In this document: in pieces, positions 6,395 to 15,231 of the stretch
How positions within the stretch are numbered: position 1 is the first letter of the stretch
Layout of the letters: the number at the start of each line of letters is the position of its first letter
Assembly: GCF_020554865.1 (NCBI RefSeq)
Contig: NZ_JAJCIC010000018.1
Span: 1 to 64,000, forward strand
Direction: 5' to 3'
Length of the DNA: 64,000 bases
DNA from: Lacrimispora sp. 210928-DFI.3.58
Lineage (GTDB): Bacteria > Bacillota > Clostridia > Lachnospirales > Lachnospiraceae
The notes under the pieces: generated by a model
Told to the model about the DNA's origin: nothing
Database searches by the model: none
What the model saw: the letters and a program-made list of their open reading frames with translations, nothing else
Program-made: the position numbers and the translations under genes

Positions 6395-6423
6395 TTGAAA
6401 ATGGCGCTTACATAGTATAGAAT
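6395..6423 (+). promoter_or_regulatory. efp promoter
   Basis: TTGAAA (6395-6400) and TAGAAT (6418-6423) with a 17-base spacer. The leader then contains a perfect hairpin: TAGCATCTTG (6454-6463) pairs with CAAGATGCTA (6470-6479). An outer CTTAGC (6439-6444) can compete for the right arm (GCTAAG, 6476-6481). The helix stands just before the ribosome site AAGGAGG and may tune translation. Confidence 0.6.
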
Positions 6424-6513
6424 ATAGAAGATTAGAGACTTAGCGGGCGCGAATAGCATCTTGTCTCGCCAAGATGCTAAGTGTCCTGAACGAACTTAAG
6501 GAGGAATATCTTT

Positions 6514-7071
6514 ATGATATCAGCAGGCGATTTTAGAAACGGTGTGACACTGGAGATTGACGGACAGGTTGTCCAGATCCTTGAATTCCAGCACGTTAAG
6601 CCAGGCAAGGGCGCTGCATTCGTACGTACCAAACTGAAAAATGTTATCAATGGAGGCGTAGTAGAGCGCACCTTCCGTCCAACTGAGAAGTTCCCACAGG
6701 CAAGGATCGACCGTGTGGACATGCAGTATCTGTATGCAGACGGCGACCTTTACAACTTCATGAATACAGAGAACTATGAGCAGTTAGCTCTGAATCAGGA
6801 TATCATCGGCGATGCCCTGAAATTCGTTAAGGAGAATGAGATCTGTAAGGTATGTTCTTACAATGGCAACGTATTCTCCGTTGAGCCGCCTCTGTTCGTA
6901 GAGCTGGAGATCACAGACACAGAGCCAGGCTTCAAGGGTGATACCGCAACAGGCGCAAGCAAGCCTGCAACGGTTGAGACAGGTGCAACTGTGAGCGTGC
7001 CTTTATTCGTAGAGATTGGTGACAAGATCAAGATCGATACCAGAACCGGTGAGTATCTGTCCCGCGTATAA
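6514..7071 (+). CDS. efp: Elongation factor P
   Basis: 185 residues, full length. EF-P binds the ribosome between P and E sites and relieves stalling at polyproline. Domain I has the [15 protein letters not shown] loop, whose Lys in PGKG is the position modified in other bacteria; no modification genes (epmA/B) are seen nearby. The OB domains end with the conserved GEYLSRV. AAGGAGG lies before the ATG. A terminator follows at 7108-7140. Confidence 0.96.
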   Translation: MISAGDFRNGVTLEIDGQVVQILEFQHVKPGKGAAFVRTKLKNVINGGVVERTFRPTEKFPQARIDRVDMQYLYADGDLYNFMNTENYEQLALNQDIIGDALKFVKENEICKVCSYNGNVFSVEPPLFVELEITDTEPGFKGDTATGASKPATVETGATVSVPLFVEIGDKIKIDTRTGEYLSRV

Positions 7072-7107
7072 TCATCAGACAGAGGAAATTGGAAGCTAAG
7101 GATGGAA

Positions 7108-7140
7108 TTGCTCCGGCTATGTATGGCCGGGGCAGTTTTT
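7108..7140 (+). terminator. Terminator after efp
   Basis: TTGCTCCGGC (7108-7117) pairs with GCCGGGGCA (7126-7134; a G-T wobble) over an AT-rich loop, followed by GTTTTT. Confidence 0.75.
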
Positions 7141-7171
7141 CGATTACATGGAATGAAGGAGAATTAGGACT

Positions 7172-8959
7172 GTGAAGAAGATTCTGGAAATGATGGAGCA
7201 GGAGCTGAAAAGTGCCTTTGAGGCCTGCGGCTACGAGGGAAGGTTTGCAAAGGTCGTTCTGTCTAACCGCCCGGATTTGTGCGAGTACCAGTGCAATGGG
7301 GCCATGGCAGCGGCAAAGGCCTATAAAAAGAAACCGATCGACATTGCAACAGCAGTGGTGGAGAAGCTGGCAGGCGGGGAGGAGCACCCTGTATTCTCGG
7401 AGGCAGCAGCTGTGATGCCGGGCTTTATCAACCTAAAGCTTTCACCAGTATTTCTGGCTGATTACATGGCCGGCATGGCAGAGGCTGATAAGCTGGGGCT
7501 GGAGGCTCCTGAGAAGAAGGAAACGATCATTGTGGATTACGGCGGGGCTAATGTGGCAAAGCCTCTTCATGTGGGCCATCTGCGCGCTGCCATTATCGGC
7601 GAGAGCATTAAGCGCATGGGACGTTTCCTGGGCCATAACATGATCGGCGACGTGCATCTGGGAGACTGGGGCCTGCAGATGGGCCTGATCATCGAGGAGC
7701 TGCGGGATAGAAAGCCGGAGCTGGTGTATTTTGATGAGAGCTTTTCCGGGGAGTATCCAAAGGAGGCCCCCTTTACCATCAGTGAGCTGGAGGAAATCTA
7801 TCCGGCTGCCAGCGCCAAGTCAAAGGTGGACGAGGCATTTAAAGAAAGAGCCCATGAGGCGACCCTGAGGCTTCAGAAGGGTTATGCTCCCTTCAGGGCG
7901 ATCTGGAAGCATATCATGGAGGTCTCCGTAGCGGATTTAAAGAAGAATTATTCTAACTTAAATGTGGACTTTGACCTGTGGAAGGGCGAGAGTGATGCAG
8001 AGCCCTACATTGAGGACATGATACAGATGCTGATCGACAAAGGACTGGCCTATGAGAGCCAGGGAGCTCTTGTGGTGGATGTGGCAGAGGAGACAGACAC
8101 AAAGGAGATCCCTCCCTGCCTGGTACGCAAATCAGACGGAGCTTCCCTCTATGCAACCTCTGACCTGGCGACCATTGTGGAGCGTGAGGAGGATTTTCAG
8201 CCTGACCGCTATATCTATGTGGTGGATAAGCGCCAGGGAATGCATTTTGAGCAGGTATTCCGCGTGGCAAAGAAGGCAGGGATCGTAAAGCAGGATACCC
8301 CCATGATCTTCCTCGGCTTTGGCACCATGAACGGAAAGGACGGAAAGCCCTTTAAGACGCGTGAGGGCGGCGTTATGCGCCTGGAAAAGCTGATCGCTGA
8401 GATCGACGAGGCGGTGTTCAACCGGATCATGGAAAACCGTACCGTGTCTGAGGAGGAAGCAAGGGAGACGGCAAAGAAGGTGGGCCTTGCGGCCTTAAAG
8501 TACGGCGACCTGTCTAATCAGGCCTCCAAGGATTATGTATTTGACGTTGACCGGTTTATTTCCTTTGAGGGAAATACCGGGCCCTATATCCTTTATACCA
8601 TTGTCCGCATTAAATCCATTCTCGCAAAGTATAAGGAGAACGGCGGCCGGATAAGTGCGGAGGGCACGGAAAAGCACATCCTTCCTGCAAAGGGAGAGTC
8701 TGAGAAGGCCCTGATGCTCCTCCTGGCAAAATACAACGAGGTGCTGGAGAACAGCTTTGCGGAGACAGCTCCCCACAAGATCTGCCAGTATATCTACGAG
8801 CTTGCCAATGGCTTTAACAGCTTTTACCATGACACGAAGATCCTCTCTGAGGAAAATGAGGAGCAGAAGGACAGCTATATCGGCCTGATCACATTGACAA
8901 AGCGCGTTCTGGAGGCCTGCATTGACCTCTTAGGCATTGAGGCTCCGGAGCGTATGTAG
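7172..8959 (+). CDS. argS: Arginyl-tRNA synthetase
   Basis: 595 residues, class I enzyme. The N-terminal Add-1 domain is followed by the Rossmann core with the HIGH-type motif HVGH in NVAKPLHVGHLRAA. The KMSKS region is the usual divergent form for ArgRS (GKDGKPFKTREG). The C-terminal anticodon domain (FNSFYHDTKIL, LGIEAPERM) is intact. GTG is the start, with AAGGAG ten bases upstream. Confidence 0.95.
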   Translation: MKKILEMMEQELKSAFEACGYEGRFAKVVLSNRPDLCEYQCNGAMAAAKAYKKKPIDIATAVVEKLAGGEEHPVFSEAAAVMPGFINLKLSPVFLADYMAGMAEADKLGLEAPEKKETIIVDYGGANVAKPLHVGHLRAAIIGESIKRMGRFLGHNMIGDVHLGDWGLQMGLIIEELRDRKPELVYFDESFSGEYPKEAPFTISELEEIYPAASAKSKVDEAFKERAHEATLRLQKGYAPFRAIWKHIMEVSVADLKKNYSNLNVDFDLWKGESDAEPYIEDMIQMLIDKGLAYESQGALVVDVAEETDTKEIPPCLVRKSDGASLYATSDLATIVEREEDFQPDRYIYVVDKRQGMHFEQVFRVAKKAGIVKQDTPMIFLGFGTMNGKDGKPFKTREGGVMRLEKLIAEIDEAVFNRIMENRTVSEEEARETAKKVGLAALKYGDLSNQASKDYVFDVDRFISFEGNTGPYILYTIVRIKSILAKYKENGGRISAEGTEKHILPAKGESEKALMLLLAKYNEVLENSFAETAPHKICQYIYELANGFNSFYHDTKILSEENEEQKDSYIGLITLTKRVLEACIDLLGIEAPERM

Positions 8960-9055
8960 TCTTCCTGGCGCGGAAATATGCGCAGTGCCTGAGGAGTCCC
9001 AGCCCTGCGGCTGCAGAAGCTTGACTGGGAGACACCGAAAGGATGGGGCAGGTAA

Positions 9056-12000
9056 ATGAAGATCGCTAAGATGAATACGACCAGCTTCTGGAAGGGAGAG
9101 GTCAGAGTAAGGGGCCTGGTGGAGGACCAGGCCCAGAGCTATGAGGTAAGCCTTTATCTGAAGGAGCGTCAGGTAAGGGATTATTCCTGTACCTGTGAAA
9201 AAGGGAATTCTTATAAGGGCATGTGTGCCCATGAGGAGGCCCTTTTTGCGTATTATGAAGAATACCGGAGCCAGGCATCAAAGCCGCCCGTCCACACCTC
9301 CTCCCAGGTGCATACGATGATACGGGAGTATACCAACAGGGAAGTGGCAAAGATCCTGGCAGAGGAGGAGGCCGGGCAGGTGACGCTTGCGCCGGTGATC
9401 CTCCTTGAGGGCCATGCAGTGCGCCTGGAGCTTAAGGTGGGGAAGGTATCCGGCAGCCGCCTCTATGTAGTAAAGGACCTTCGGGCCTTTCGGGATGCCG
9501 TGGAGCAGGGAGCCTATGTGGAATATGGGCGGGAACTGGCATTTCACCACCAGAAGCAGGCCTTTGAGGAGGGAAGCAGGGAGCTTCTTTCCTTTGTGCT
9601 GGAGATGGCGGAGAGCCAGAATACGGCAAGAGAGCTGGAGATAAGCAGGATGAACAGGGACCGTCTGTTTGAACTGCTGGAGAGAATGCCGGACCTGGGG
9701 ATTGAGGTGCAGCTCCCCACAGGGATACGCAGCCGGCTGGAGCTTGTGAAAGAGGATCCGAAGCCGGCCATTGAGATCAACAGCTTTGGCAGGGACGGGA
9801 TCCAGGTGCAGCTTGCCGGGGTTTCCGGAGGAAGGCCTGTCCAGGCCAGTTTCCGGGGAGAGCGGAGACTGTACCTGGTATCAGGTTCTCTGCTGTACCG
9901 CTGCAGTGAGGAGTTCACGGCCGCTTTTTGTCCTTTTTTAGAGCAGATGACGAAGGAACGGGATCAGTGCGTCTATGTGGGTGAGAAGGATATCCCCCTG
10001 TTTTATGAGCGTGTGGTCAAAGCGCTGCAGCCCTATTGTAGCATAGCTGCAGGGGAGGTGGAGCTGGAGGCCTACAGGCCAATGCCCTTAAAGGCAGAAT
10101 TCCGTTTCGATGCAGGGAATGAGGGGGAGCTTTACATGGAGCCTGTCCTCTCCTATGGGGATCACTCCTTTCATCCGGTGGAGGATGAGAACCTTCCCAG
10201 GACCATCTGCAGGGATGTGCCGGGAGAATTCCGCATCAGTCAGATCATTAACAAATATTTTAAGTATAAGACGGCAGATGGGAACCGCCTTGTCATAAAG
10301 GGGGATGAGGATGGGCTGTTTCGCCTGCTGGACTCCGGACTGGAGGCTTTCCGGGCAGTGGGAGAGGTGTATCTGTCGGAAGGAATGAAAAAATGGAAGG
10401 TGCTTCCGACGCCAAAGGTTTCGGTGGGCGTGGGACTTTCCGCAGGCTGGCTGGATCTGACGGTGGACACAGGCGATCTGGGAGGACAGGAGCTGCCCGC
10501 GATCCTTGCTGCCTACCGTGAGAAGAAGAAATATTACCGGCTGAAGGACGGGCAGTTTGTGATGCTGGGAGAGGGCGGCCTCTTTACGGTGATGGATCTG
10601 GCCCAGCAGCTGGGAGTTGGAAAAAAGGAGCTGCTTTCCGGCCATATACGCCTCCCTGCCTACAGGGCCCTCTATCTGGACTCCGCGCTGAAGGAGGGAA
10701 CCGGAGTGGCCTACTACCGGGAACAGCTGTTTAAGGCAGTTGTCCGCGGTATGAAGTCGGTGGAGGACAGCAGCTATCCTGTGCCTGCTTCCATGAGTGA
10801 GGTGCTGCGGGAGTACCAGAAAACGGGCTTTCGCTGGCTTAAGACCCTGGAACAGTGCGGATTCGGAGGCATACTGGCAGATGACATGGGGCTGGGAAAG
10901 ACCATACAGGTGATCGCCCTTTTGGAGGATGCCTATGAAAATGGGGAAATGCTTCCTTCCCTGATCGTATGTCCGGCATCCCTTGTGTTTAACTGGGAGC
11001 ATGAGGTGAGAAGATTTGTGCCGGGGAGAAGGGTGCTTTCTCTGGTGGGAAATGGAAGCCAGAGGGAGGAACTTTTGCAGGCGTTAAAGGAGAAGCCTGG
11101 GGAGTTTGAGATCATCGTTACCTCTTATGATCTGCTGAAGCGGGATATTGCATTGTATGCGGGAATGGAGTTCCGGTTTCAGATAATCGATGAGGCACAG
11201 TATATTAAGAATGCGGCTACCCAGAGCGCAAAGGCTGTGAAGTCTGTGAGAGCGCGGGCCAGATTTGCGCTGACGGGGACTCCTGTGGAGAATCATCTGG
11301 GTGAGCTGTGGAGCATTTTTGATTTCCTCATGCCTGGTTTTTTGTTTGGAAGCCAGTTTTTTCGGAAGGAGTATGAGGCTCCGATCGTGAAGGATGGGGA
11401 TAAGGAGCGGCTGGAGCGTTTGAGACGTCTGATCGCCCCCTTTGTGCTGCGCAGAGTGAAGCGGGATGTATTAAAGGAGCTGCCGGATAAGCTGGAGCAG
11501 GTAGTGTATTCCGGCTTTGGGGAGGAGCAGAGGGCGCTTTATGCGGCCAATGCCCTGGTGCTGAAGGAAAAGCTGGAAAATGGCAGTCTGGGGACAGCCG
11601 GAAGTGAGAAGCTCCAGATCTTGTCAGAGCTTATGAGACTGCGCCAGCTCTGCTGTGATCCGCGCCTTTGCTATGGGAATTATAAGGGGGAGTCAGCAAA
11701 GCTGGAGACCTGCATGGATCTGCTGAAGAGAGGCGTGGAGGGCGGACACAGGATTTTGCTGTTTTCCCAGTTTACATCTATGCTGGAGCTGATCGAGAAG
11801 CGGTTGAAAAAGGAGGGGATCGCCAGCATAAAGCTGACCGGGACTACGCCGAAGGAGCAGCGGATGGAGATGGTGTCCGAGTTCCATCAGGGCGGGATAC
11901 CGGTGTTCCTCATCAGCCTGAAGGCCGGAGGGACAGGGCTTAACCTGACGGAGGCGGATATCGTGATCCATTATGATCCCTGGTGGAACGTGGCTGCCCA

Positions 12001-12202
12001 GAATCAGGCTACGGACAGGACACACCGGATCGGTCAGGAGAAGCAGGTTACGGTATATAAGCTGATCGCGAAGAATACGATTGAAGAGAATATCCTGCGG
12101 CTTCAGGATATGAAGCAGGAGCTGGCAGAGCAGGTGGTGACAGAGGGAAATGTATCGCTGGCTTCTCTGAGCAGGGAGGATATTTTGGAAATGCTGTCGT
12201 GA
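9056..12202 (+). CDS. SWIM-domain SNF2-family DEAD/DEAH ATPase
   Basis: 1048 residues. Residues 45-59 form a SWIM zinc finger (C45-x-C47, C57-x-H59). A middle SNF2-associated region follows. The ATPase starts near residue 600 with Walker A DDMGLGKT, then DEAQ (~711), LTGTPVENHLGEL, and the helicase C lobe with LISLKAGGTGLNLTEA and TDRTHRIGQ. Bacterial members (HepA/RapA relatives and SNF2 with SWIM) translocate on DNA or remodel protein-nucleic-acid complexes. The exact task here is unknown. No nuclease or methylase gene lies next to it, so a defence role is not indicated by context. Confidence 0.88.
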   Translation: MKIAKMNTTSFWKGEVRVRGLVEDQAQSYEVSLYLKERQVRDYSCTCEKGNSYKGMCAHEEALFAYYEEYRSQASKPPVHTSSQVHTMIREYTNREVAKILAEEEAGQVTLAPVILLEGHAVRLELKVGKVSGSRLYVVKDLRAFRDAVEQGAYVEYGRELAFHHQKQAFEEGSRELLSFVLEMAESQNTARELEISRMNRDRLFELLERMPDLGIEVQLPTGIRSRLELVKEDPKPAIEINSFGRDGIQVQLAGVSGGRPVQASFRGERRLYLVSGSLLYRCSEEFTAAFCPFLEQMTKERDQCVYVGEKDIPLFYERVVKALQPYCSIAAGEVELEAYRPMPLKAEFRFDAGNEGELYMEPVLSYGDHSFHPVEDENLPRTICRDVPGEFRISQIINKYFKYKTADGNRLVIKGDEDGLFRLLDSGLEAFRAVGEVYLSEGMKKWKVLPTPKVSVGVGLSAGWLDLTVDTGDLGGQELPAILAAYREKKKYYRLKDGQFVMLGEGGLFTVMDLAQQLGVGKKELLSGHIRLPAYRALYLDSALKEGTGVAYYREQLFKAVVRGMKSVEDSSYPVPASMSEVLREYQKTGFRWLKTLEQCGFGGILADDMGLGKTIQVIALLEDAYENGEMLPSLIVCPASLVFNWEHEVRRFVPGRRVLSLVGNGSQREELLQALKEKPGEFEIIVTSYDLLKRDIALYAGMEFRFQIIDEAQYIKNAATQSAKAVKSVRARARFALTGTPVENHLGELWSIFDFLMPGFLFGSQFFRKEYEAPIVKDGDKERLERLRRLIAPFVLRRVKRDVLKELPDKLEQVVYSGFGEEQRALYAANALVLKEKLENGSLGTAGSEKLQILSELMRLRQLCCDPRLCYGNYKGESAKLETCMDLLKRGVEGGHRILLFSQFTSMLELIEKRLKKEGIASIKLTGTTPKEQRMEMVSEFHQGGIPVFLISLKAGGTGLNLTEADIVIHYDPWWNVAAQNQATDRTHRIGQEKQVTVYKLIAKNTIEENILRLQDMKQELAEQVVTEGNVSLASLSREDILEMLS

Positions 12203-12281
12203 TGAGGCGGCAGCAGAATGCAGCTGGGTGCGGCGGCAGGCTGTGCCCGAAAACGGTTTGAGAATGAAAGGAGAGAATAAG

Positions 12282-12917
12282 ATGAAGGTTTTGATGCTGA
12301 ATGGAAGTCCCCATGAGAAGGGATGTACGTATACGGCGCTGTGCGAGGTGGCTGGTGAGCTGAATAAGGCAGGGATCGAGACGGAGATCCTGCATGTGGG
12401 CGGAGGGGCTGTCCATGGGTGTATGGGATGCGGCGGCTGCGGAAAGCTGGGAAGGTGCGTGTATGGGGATGATCTGGTGAATGCGGCGGCAGAGAAAATG
12501 AAGGAGGCGGATGGGCTGATCGTTGGATCTCCGGTGCATTATGCGGCGGCCAGCGGGGCTATTACCTCTTTTCTTGACAGGCTGTTTTATTCCGCAGGGA
12601 AGTATATGGCTTATAAGCCGGGGGCTTGTGTGGTTTCGGCCAGGAGAGCGGGGACTACGGCAACGCTGGATCAGCTGAATAAGTATTTTATGATCTCTCA
12701 GATGCCGGTGGTGTCTTCCCAGTATTGGAATATGGTCCATGGGAGCTGTCCGGAGGATGTGAGGAAGGATGAGGAGGGGCTGCAGATCATGCGGACTCTT
12801 GGGAGGAATATGGCTTGGATGCTGAAATGCTTTGAGGCGGGGAGAAATGCGGGTGTCTGTCTGCCGGAGAGGGAGAGCGAGCGTAAGAGGACGAATTTTA
12901 TTCCTGCGAAGCAATGA
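12282..12917 (+). CDS. NADPH-dependent FMN reductase / flavodoxin-like protein
   Basis: 211 residues with a flavodoxin fold: LMLNGSPHEKGCTYTAL is the phosphate-binding loop for FMN, and GSPVHYAAASGAITSFLDR the second flavin loop. A CMGCGGCGKLGRC segment gives a cysteine cluster like that of clostridial iron-sulfur flavoproteins and multimeric flavodoxins. It probably reduces a quinone, nitro compound or iron centre. The start at 12282 is chosen for AAAGGAGAG seven bases upstream. An 80-bp gap from the helicase gene suggests possible cotranscription. Confidence 0.82.
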   Translation: MKVLMLNGSPHEKGCTYTALCEVAGELNKAGIETEILHVGGGAVHGCMGCGGCGKLGRCVYGDDLVNAAAEKMKEADGLIVGSPVHYAAASGAITSFLDRLFYSAGKYMAYKPGACVVSARRAGTTATLDQLNKYFMISQMPVVSSQYWNMVHGSCPEDVRKDEEGLQIMRTLGRNMAWMLKCFEAGRNAGVCLPERESERKRTNFIPAKQ

Positions 12918-13074
12918 GCCAAGCAGACGTGCCTGCACGGATATTTGGTGGTGCTGTGTGACGGCGGCGCACGTTTAGCATTGAACGAAGTGAAACGTAG
13001 ACCTGCCGCGAGGGTCGAATGCCCTGCAGCTTGATGCGGGGTATTTGACCGGTGATATTGGTCCGTAAGGTACG

Positions 13075-13204
13075 CGGGAGCCGGGCCAGGCCATGGGCTT
13101 CGGGGGCTGCATATCGCGGAAGGAAATTCTGCGCTTTTTCCAGCCAAGAATTTCTGCTTCCGCTCTATGATGCCCCCGAAGCCCATGGCCTGGCCCGGCT
13201 CCCG
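13075..13204. repeat. Long inverted repeat (33-bp perfect arms), possible MITE or giant hairpin
   Basis: The left arm 13075-13107 and right arm 13172-13204 are perfect reverse complements over 33 bases, G+C rich, including GGCCATGGGCTTCGGGGGC. The 64-base centre is itself foldable (GCGGAAG with CTTCCGC, and GAAATTCT with AGAATTTC). No transposase is present. No target-site duplication was identified by eye. Confidence 0.75.
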
Positions 13205-13380
13205 CTGGGATACTCCGGAATAATTGGCCTGATTCGTTTAATTTTATCGATTTTCTGCAAATGAGTTAGCCGGTTCCGGTGCACAGAGCACCACGGCGGC
13301 GCGCAAAGCCCTTGGGGATTGAAGGGTTGGGGAGCTGCGGCGGATAGGAATATGTCGCTTGCGCGATCCGCCGCAGGCGG

Positions 13381-13408
13381 AGAATCCTGCGGAGCAGGAT
13401 TCTTTTTT
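13381..13408 (+). terminator. Strong intrinsic terminator
   Basis: AGAATCCTGC (13381-13390) pairs perfectly with GCAGGATTCT (13394-13403) over a three-base loop, followed by T5-T6. It would end plus-strand transcripts just before the convergent PPOX gene. Confidence 0.8.
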
Positions 13409-13409
13409 A

Positions 13410-13796
13410 TCAAAGCTCCTTATTATTGTCCTTATTCGGAGTGGTTACGATGATGCGCTCCGGGGTGATGATGAGTGCGCCTTTGGCGGTTAAAGCGCCT
13501 TTGAAGAGGTCGGCGGCCATTTTTTTGTATTTGTCCACAACTGGGCCTTCTGTGACGTACTGGGCAGAGCCTTTGATCTGGTAGCCCTCCATGGTCTTCA
13601 TGTTGCAGGCAGAGACAGCCACCCGGCCGTTTGCCAGGACGTTGTTTAAGGTGGTCTTCAGGAACACATCGCCCACTGTCAGCTTTCCATCTTCTGTTAC
13701 GTCTTTAAAGCCCACCGGCACAGCGTTGGGCTCATCAGAGCAGGTTGCCAGATACCACATGTTTTCCTTCAGTACCTTGATCACATTTTCGTTCAT
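13410..13796 (-). CDS. Pyridoxamine 5'-phosphate oxidase-family (split-barrel) protein
   Basis: 128 residues (MNENVIKVLKENMWYLAT). The split-barrel flavin fold is suggested by LATCSDEPNAVPVGFKDV, GDVFLKTTLNNVLANGRVAV and YQIKGSAQYVTEGPV. Small members bind FMN, F420 or haem; substrate specificity cannot be read. GGAGG lies eight bases before the chosen ATG; five extra codons upstream are possible but would overlap that site. It is transcribed divergently from the HxlR regulator, with a palindrome between them, so it is the likely HxlR target. Confidence 0.8.
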   Translation of the reverse strand: MNENVIKVLKENMWYLATCSDEPNAVPVGFKDVTEDGKLTVGDVFLKTTLNNVLANGRVAVSACNMKTMEGYQIKGSAQYVTEGPVVDKYKKMAADLFKGALTAKGALIITPERIIVTTPNKDNNKEL

Positions 13797-13889
13797 TGCA
13801 TTTTCCTCCATTCTTTTTGGCTCTTGAGCTTATCCTTATTTTACCGCAGCAGGCTTTGAGAAGAAAGACAGCAGCGAATTAATAAGTTA

Positions 13890-13905
13890 CTATGAAATTT
13901 CATAG
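13890..13905. promoter_or_regulatory. Probable HxlR operator
   Basis: CTATGAAATTTCATAG is a perfect 16-base palindrome located between the divergent PPOX and HxlR genes, ending five bases before the -35 of hxlR. Confidence 0.6.
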
Positions 13906-13909
13906 CAGC

Positions 13910-13938
13910 TTGCGATAGAAAAGTATGTTGCGTATAAT
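13910..13938 (+). promoter_or_regulatory. hxlR-type gene promoter
   Basis: TTGCGA (13910-13915) and TATAAT (13933-13938), spacer 17. Confidence 0.65.
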
Positions 13939-13972
13939 AACAGATAGGGAATAGCATAGAGGAGGAAACGGG

Positions 13973-14362
13973 ATGTATCAGCATAAATTGGAAAAGGATA
14001 TCCGCTGTCCGTTGGAATATGGACTGGCAGTTTTTGGGGGAAAATGGAAATCCAGGATCATATGTGTTCTGGCAAGGAAGAAAGTGCTCAGGTACAGCGG
14101 CCTGCGGGGGGAAATGGGAAATATCACGGATGCGGTATTGGCTTCCGCTTTAAAGGAGCTGATCGCGGACGGGATGGTAGAACGCCGCTCCTACGATGAA
14201 ATACCGCCGCGGGTGGAATACCGCCTGACAGAAAGAGGAAGGACTGCGGTCCCTATCCTTTTAAGCGTCTGCAAATGGTCTGTGGAACTGTTAAAGGAAA
14301 ATGGAGGAAAGGGGGCTGCCCCGTGCAGAAAATGCTACTATGATTTTTCAGACAGGGCCTAG
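13973..14362 (+). CDS. HxlR-family winged-helix transcriptional regulator
   Basis: 129 residues. The family hallmarks are the Cys near the N-terminus followed by the GGKW motif (CPLEYGLAVFGGKWKSRI), the helix-turn-helix LRYSGLRGEMGNITDAVLAS (part), and the wing PPRVEYRLTERG. HxlR proteins often sense thiol or electrophile stress. GAGGAGG precedes the ATG. The divergent redox gene and the palindrome suggest control of that pair. Downstream is a double terminator. Confidence 0.9.
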   Translation: MYQHKLEKDIRCPLEYGLAVFGGKWKSRIICVLARKKVLRYSGLRGEMGNITDAVLASALKELIADGMVERRSYDEIPPRVEYRLTERGRTAVPILLSVCKWSVELLKENGGKGAAPCRKCYYDFSDRA

Positions 14363-14465
14363 TGTACTGACACATTTATATATTGGCGAATTATAGCACG
14401 ACTATTACAAAACCGTCACATAAATATGTTTAAAAAACAAGAAAAAATAAGCTCTCAAGCTTATT

Positions 14466-14530
14466 CAGAGTGGCGGCTTTTCCGACACTCTGACGGTTCG
14501 GGGAATAGGGTTCCCTGAACCGTTTTTTTA
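14466..14530 (+). terminator. Tandem hairpin terminator
   Basis: CAGAGTG (14466-14472) pairs with CACTCTG (14486-14492). Then ACGGTTC (14493-14499) pairs with GAACCGT (14517-14523), with inner GGGAA/TTCCC, and runs into seven Ts. The rest of the 296-bp gap after hxlR shows only a small ATAAGCT/AGCTTAT stem and the next promoter. Confidence 0.8.
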
Positions 14531-14538
14531 TAAAGAAG

Positions 14539-14567
14539 TTGACAGATCATAGGAACAACTGTATAAT
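14539..14567 (+). promoter_or_regulatory. Promoter of the ADP-ribose operon
   Basis: TTGACA (14539-14544) and TATAAT (14562-14567) are perfect consensus with a 17-base spacer. Confidence 0.8.
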
Positions 14568-14578
14568 ATAGACATTAA

Positions 14579-14601
14579 GATAATATCAAATTGATAATAT
14601 C
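14579..14601. promoter_or_regulatory. Twin GATAATATC operator-like sites
   Basis: GATAATATC occurs at 14579-14587 and 14593-14601, each an imperfect palindrome, 14 bases apart, just at and after the predicted transcription start. The operon encodes an NrtR-type regulator, the most economical candidate to bind here. Confidence 0.5.
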
Positions 14602-14658
14602 AAAATGATCTAAACAAAGAAACGGTTTTGACGCAGGTACAGGGAAGGAGGAACAGCC

Positions 14659-15231
14659 GTGAAGATTTATCATCTGGATGATCTGAAGAAAGCATATCAT
14701 GCTGGTGAACAGGTAAAATTTCTGTTTTTCTGGGGACATACGCCCAGGCCGGACGGGCGTATCAGCGAGGCCTGCCTGAGCCAATGGTGGAGCTGCCGGT
14801 TTGAGGTGGAGGGGGTTTTCTACAGCTGCGCAGAGCAGTTTATGATGGCGGAGAAAGCCAGGATGTTTGGTGACAGGGAGATGCTCGGGAAAATTATGGA
14901 GGCGGTTCACCCCAAGGAGATGAAGGGATATGGACGGGCTGTGAGAGGGTTTGATAAGGAGAGGTGGGACAGCTCCTGCTTTGAGATCGTAAAGCGGGGG
15001 AATATGGCGAAGTTCTCCCAGAACCCAGAGCTTTGGGCCTTTTTGAAAGGGACGAAAAAGCGGATCCTGGTGGAGGCGAGTCCCAGGGACAGGATATGGG
15101 GGATCGGGATGGGAAAGGATCATCCAGATGCCCTTTGTCCTCTGAAATGGAGGGGAAGGAATTTGTTGGGCTTTGCGCTGACGGAGGTAAGAGATCGGCT
15201 GCTGGAAAAGGAGGAGGGCTGCTGTGAGTGA
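14659..15231 (+). CDS. NADAR-domain (YbiA-like) ADP-ribose-processing protein
   Basis: 190 residues covering one NADAR domain. Motifs: FLFFWGHTPRPDG, CAEQFMMAEKARMFGD (candidate catalytic Glu59), the W-x(n)-KFSQNPEL segment, and VEASPRDRIWGIG at ~138-150. NADAR proteins hydrolyse N-glycosidic bonds in riboflavin intermediates or ADP-ribose; some remove ADP-ribose from guanine bases of nucleic acid. GTG start, with GGAAGGAGG seven bases upstream. It overlaps the next gene by eight bases and is first in a three-gene ADP-ribose operon. Confidence 0.87.
   Translation: MKIYHLDDLKKAYHAGEQVKFLFFWGHTPRPDGRISEACLSQWWSCRFEVEGVFYSCAEQFMMAEKARMFGDREMLGKIMEAVHPKEMKGYGRAVRGFDKERWDSSCFEIVKRGNMAKFSQNPELWAFLKGTKKRILVEASPRDRIWGIGMGKDHPDALCPLKWRGRNLLGFALTEVRDRLLEKEEGCCE

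Larger units (their letters stand above)
12918..13409. other. 492-bp non-coding, multi-hairpin interval
   Basis: No gene is supported. In order it holds: an imperfect hairpin around 13015-13050; the 33-bp perfect inverted repeat (13075-13107 with 13172-13204); a motif at 13285-13309 shared with 5520-5545; a perfect 10-bp stem TGCGGCGGAT/ATCCGCCGCA (about 13336-13375); and a terminator at 13381-13408. On the plus strand this would be a long structured 3' tail of the flavin reductase mRNA; it may instead be an inserted repeat element. Confidence 0.6.

Noticed and set aside
10088..11002. 304-residue minus-strand frame inside the SNF2 gene
   Set aside because: Shadow of a long GC-rich gene; composition (His/Gln/Leu rich) is that of antisense frames.
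9056..12202. SNF2 ATPase as part of a DISARM or other defence cluster
   Set aside because: None of the partner methylase, nuclease or phospholipase genes lies beside it; neighbours are argS and a flavin reductase.
12048..12938. 296-residue minus-strand frame over the helicase end and flavin reductase
   Set aside because: Antisense shadow without a ribosome site; both plus genes have clear motifs.
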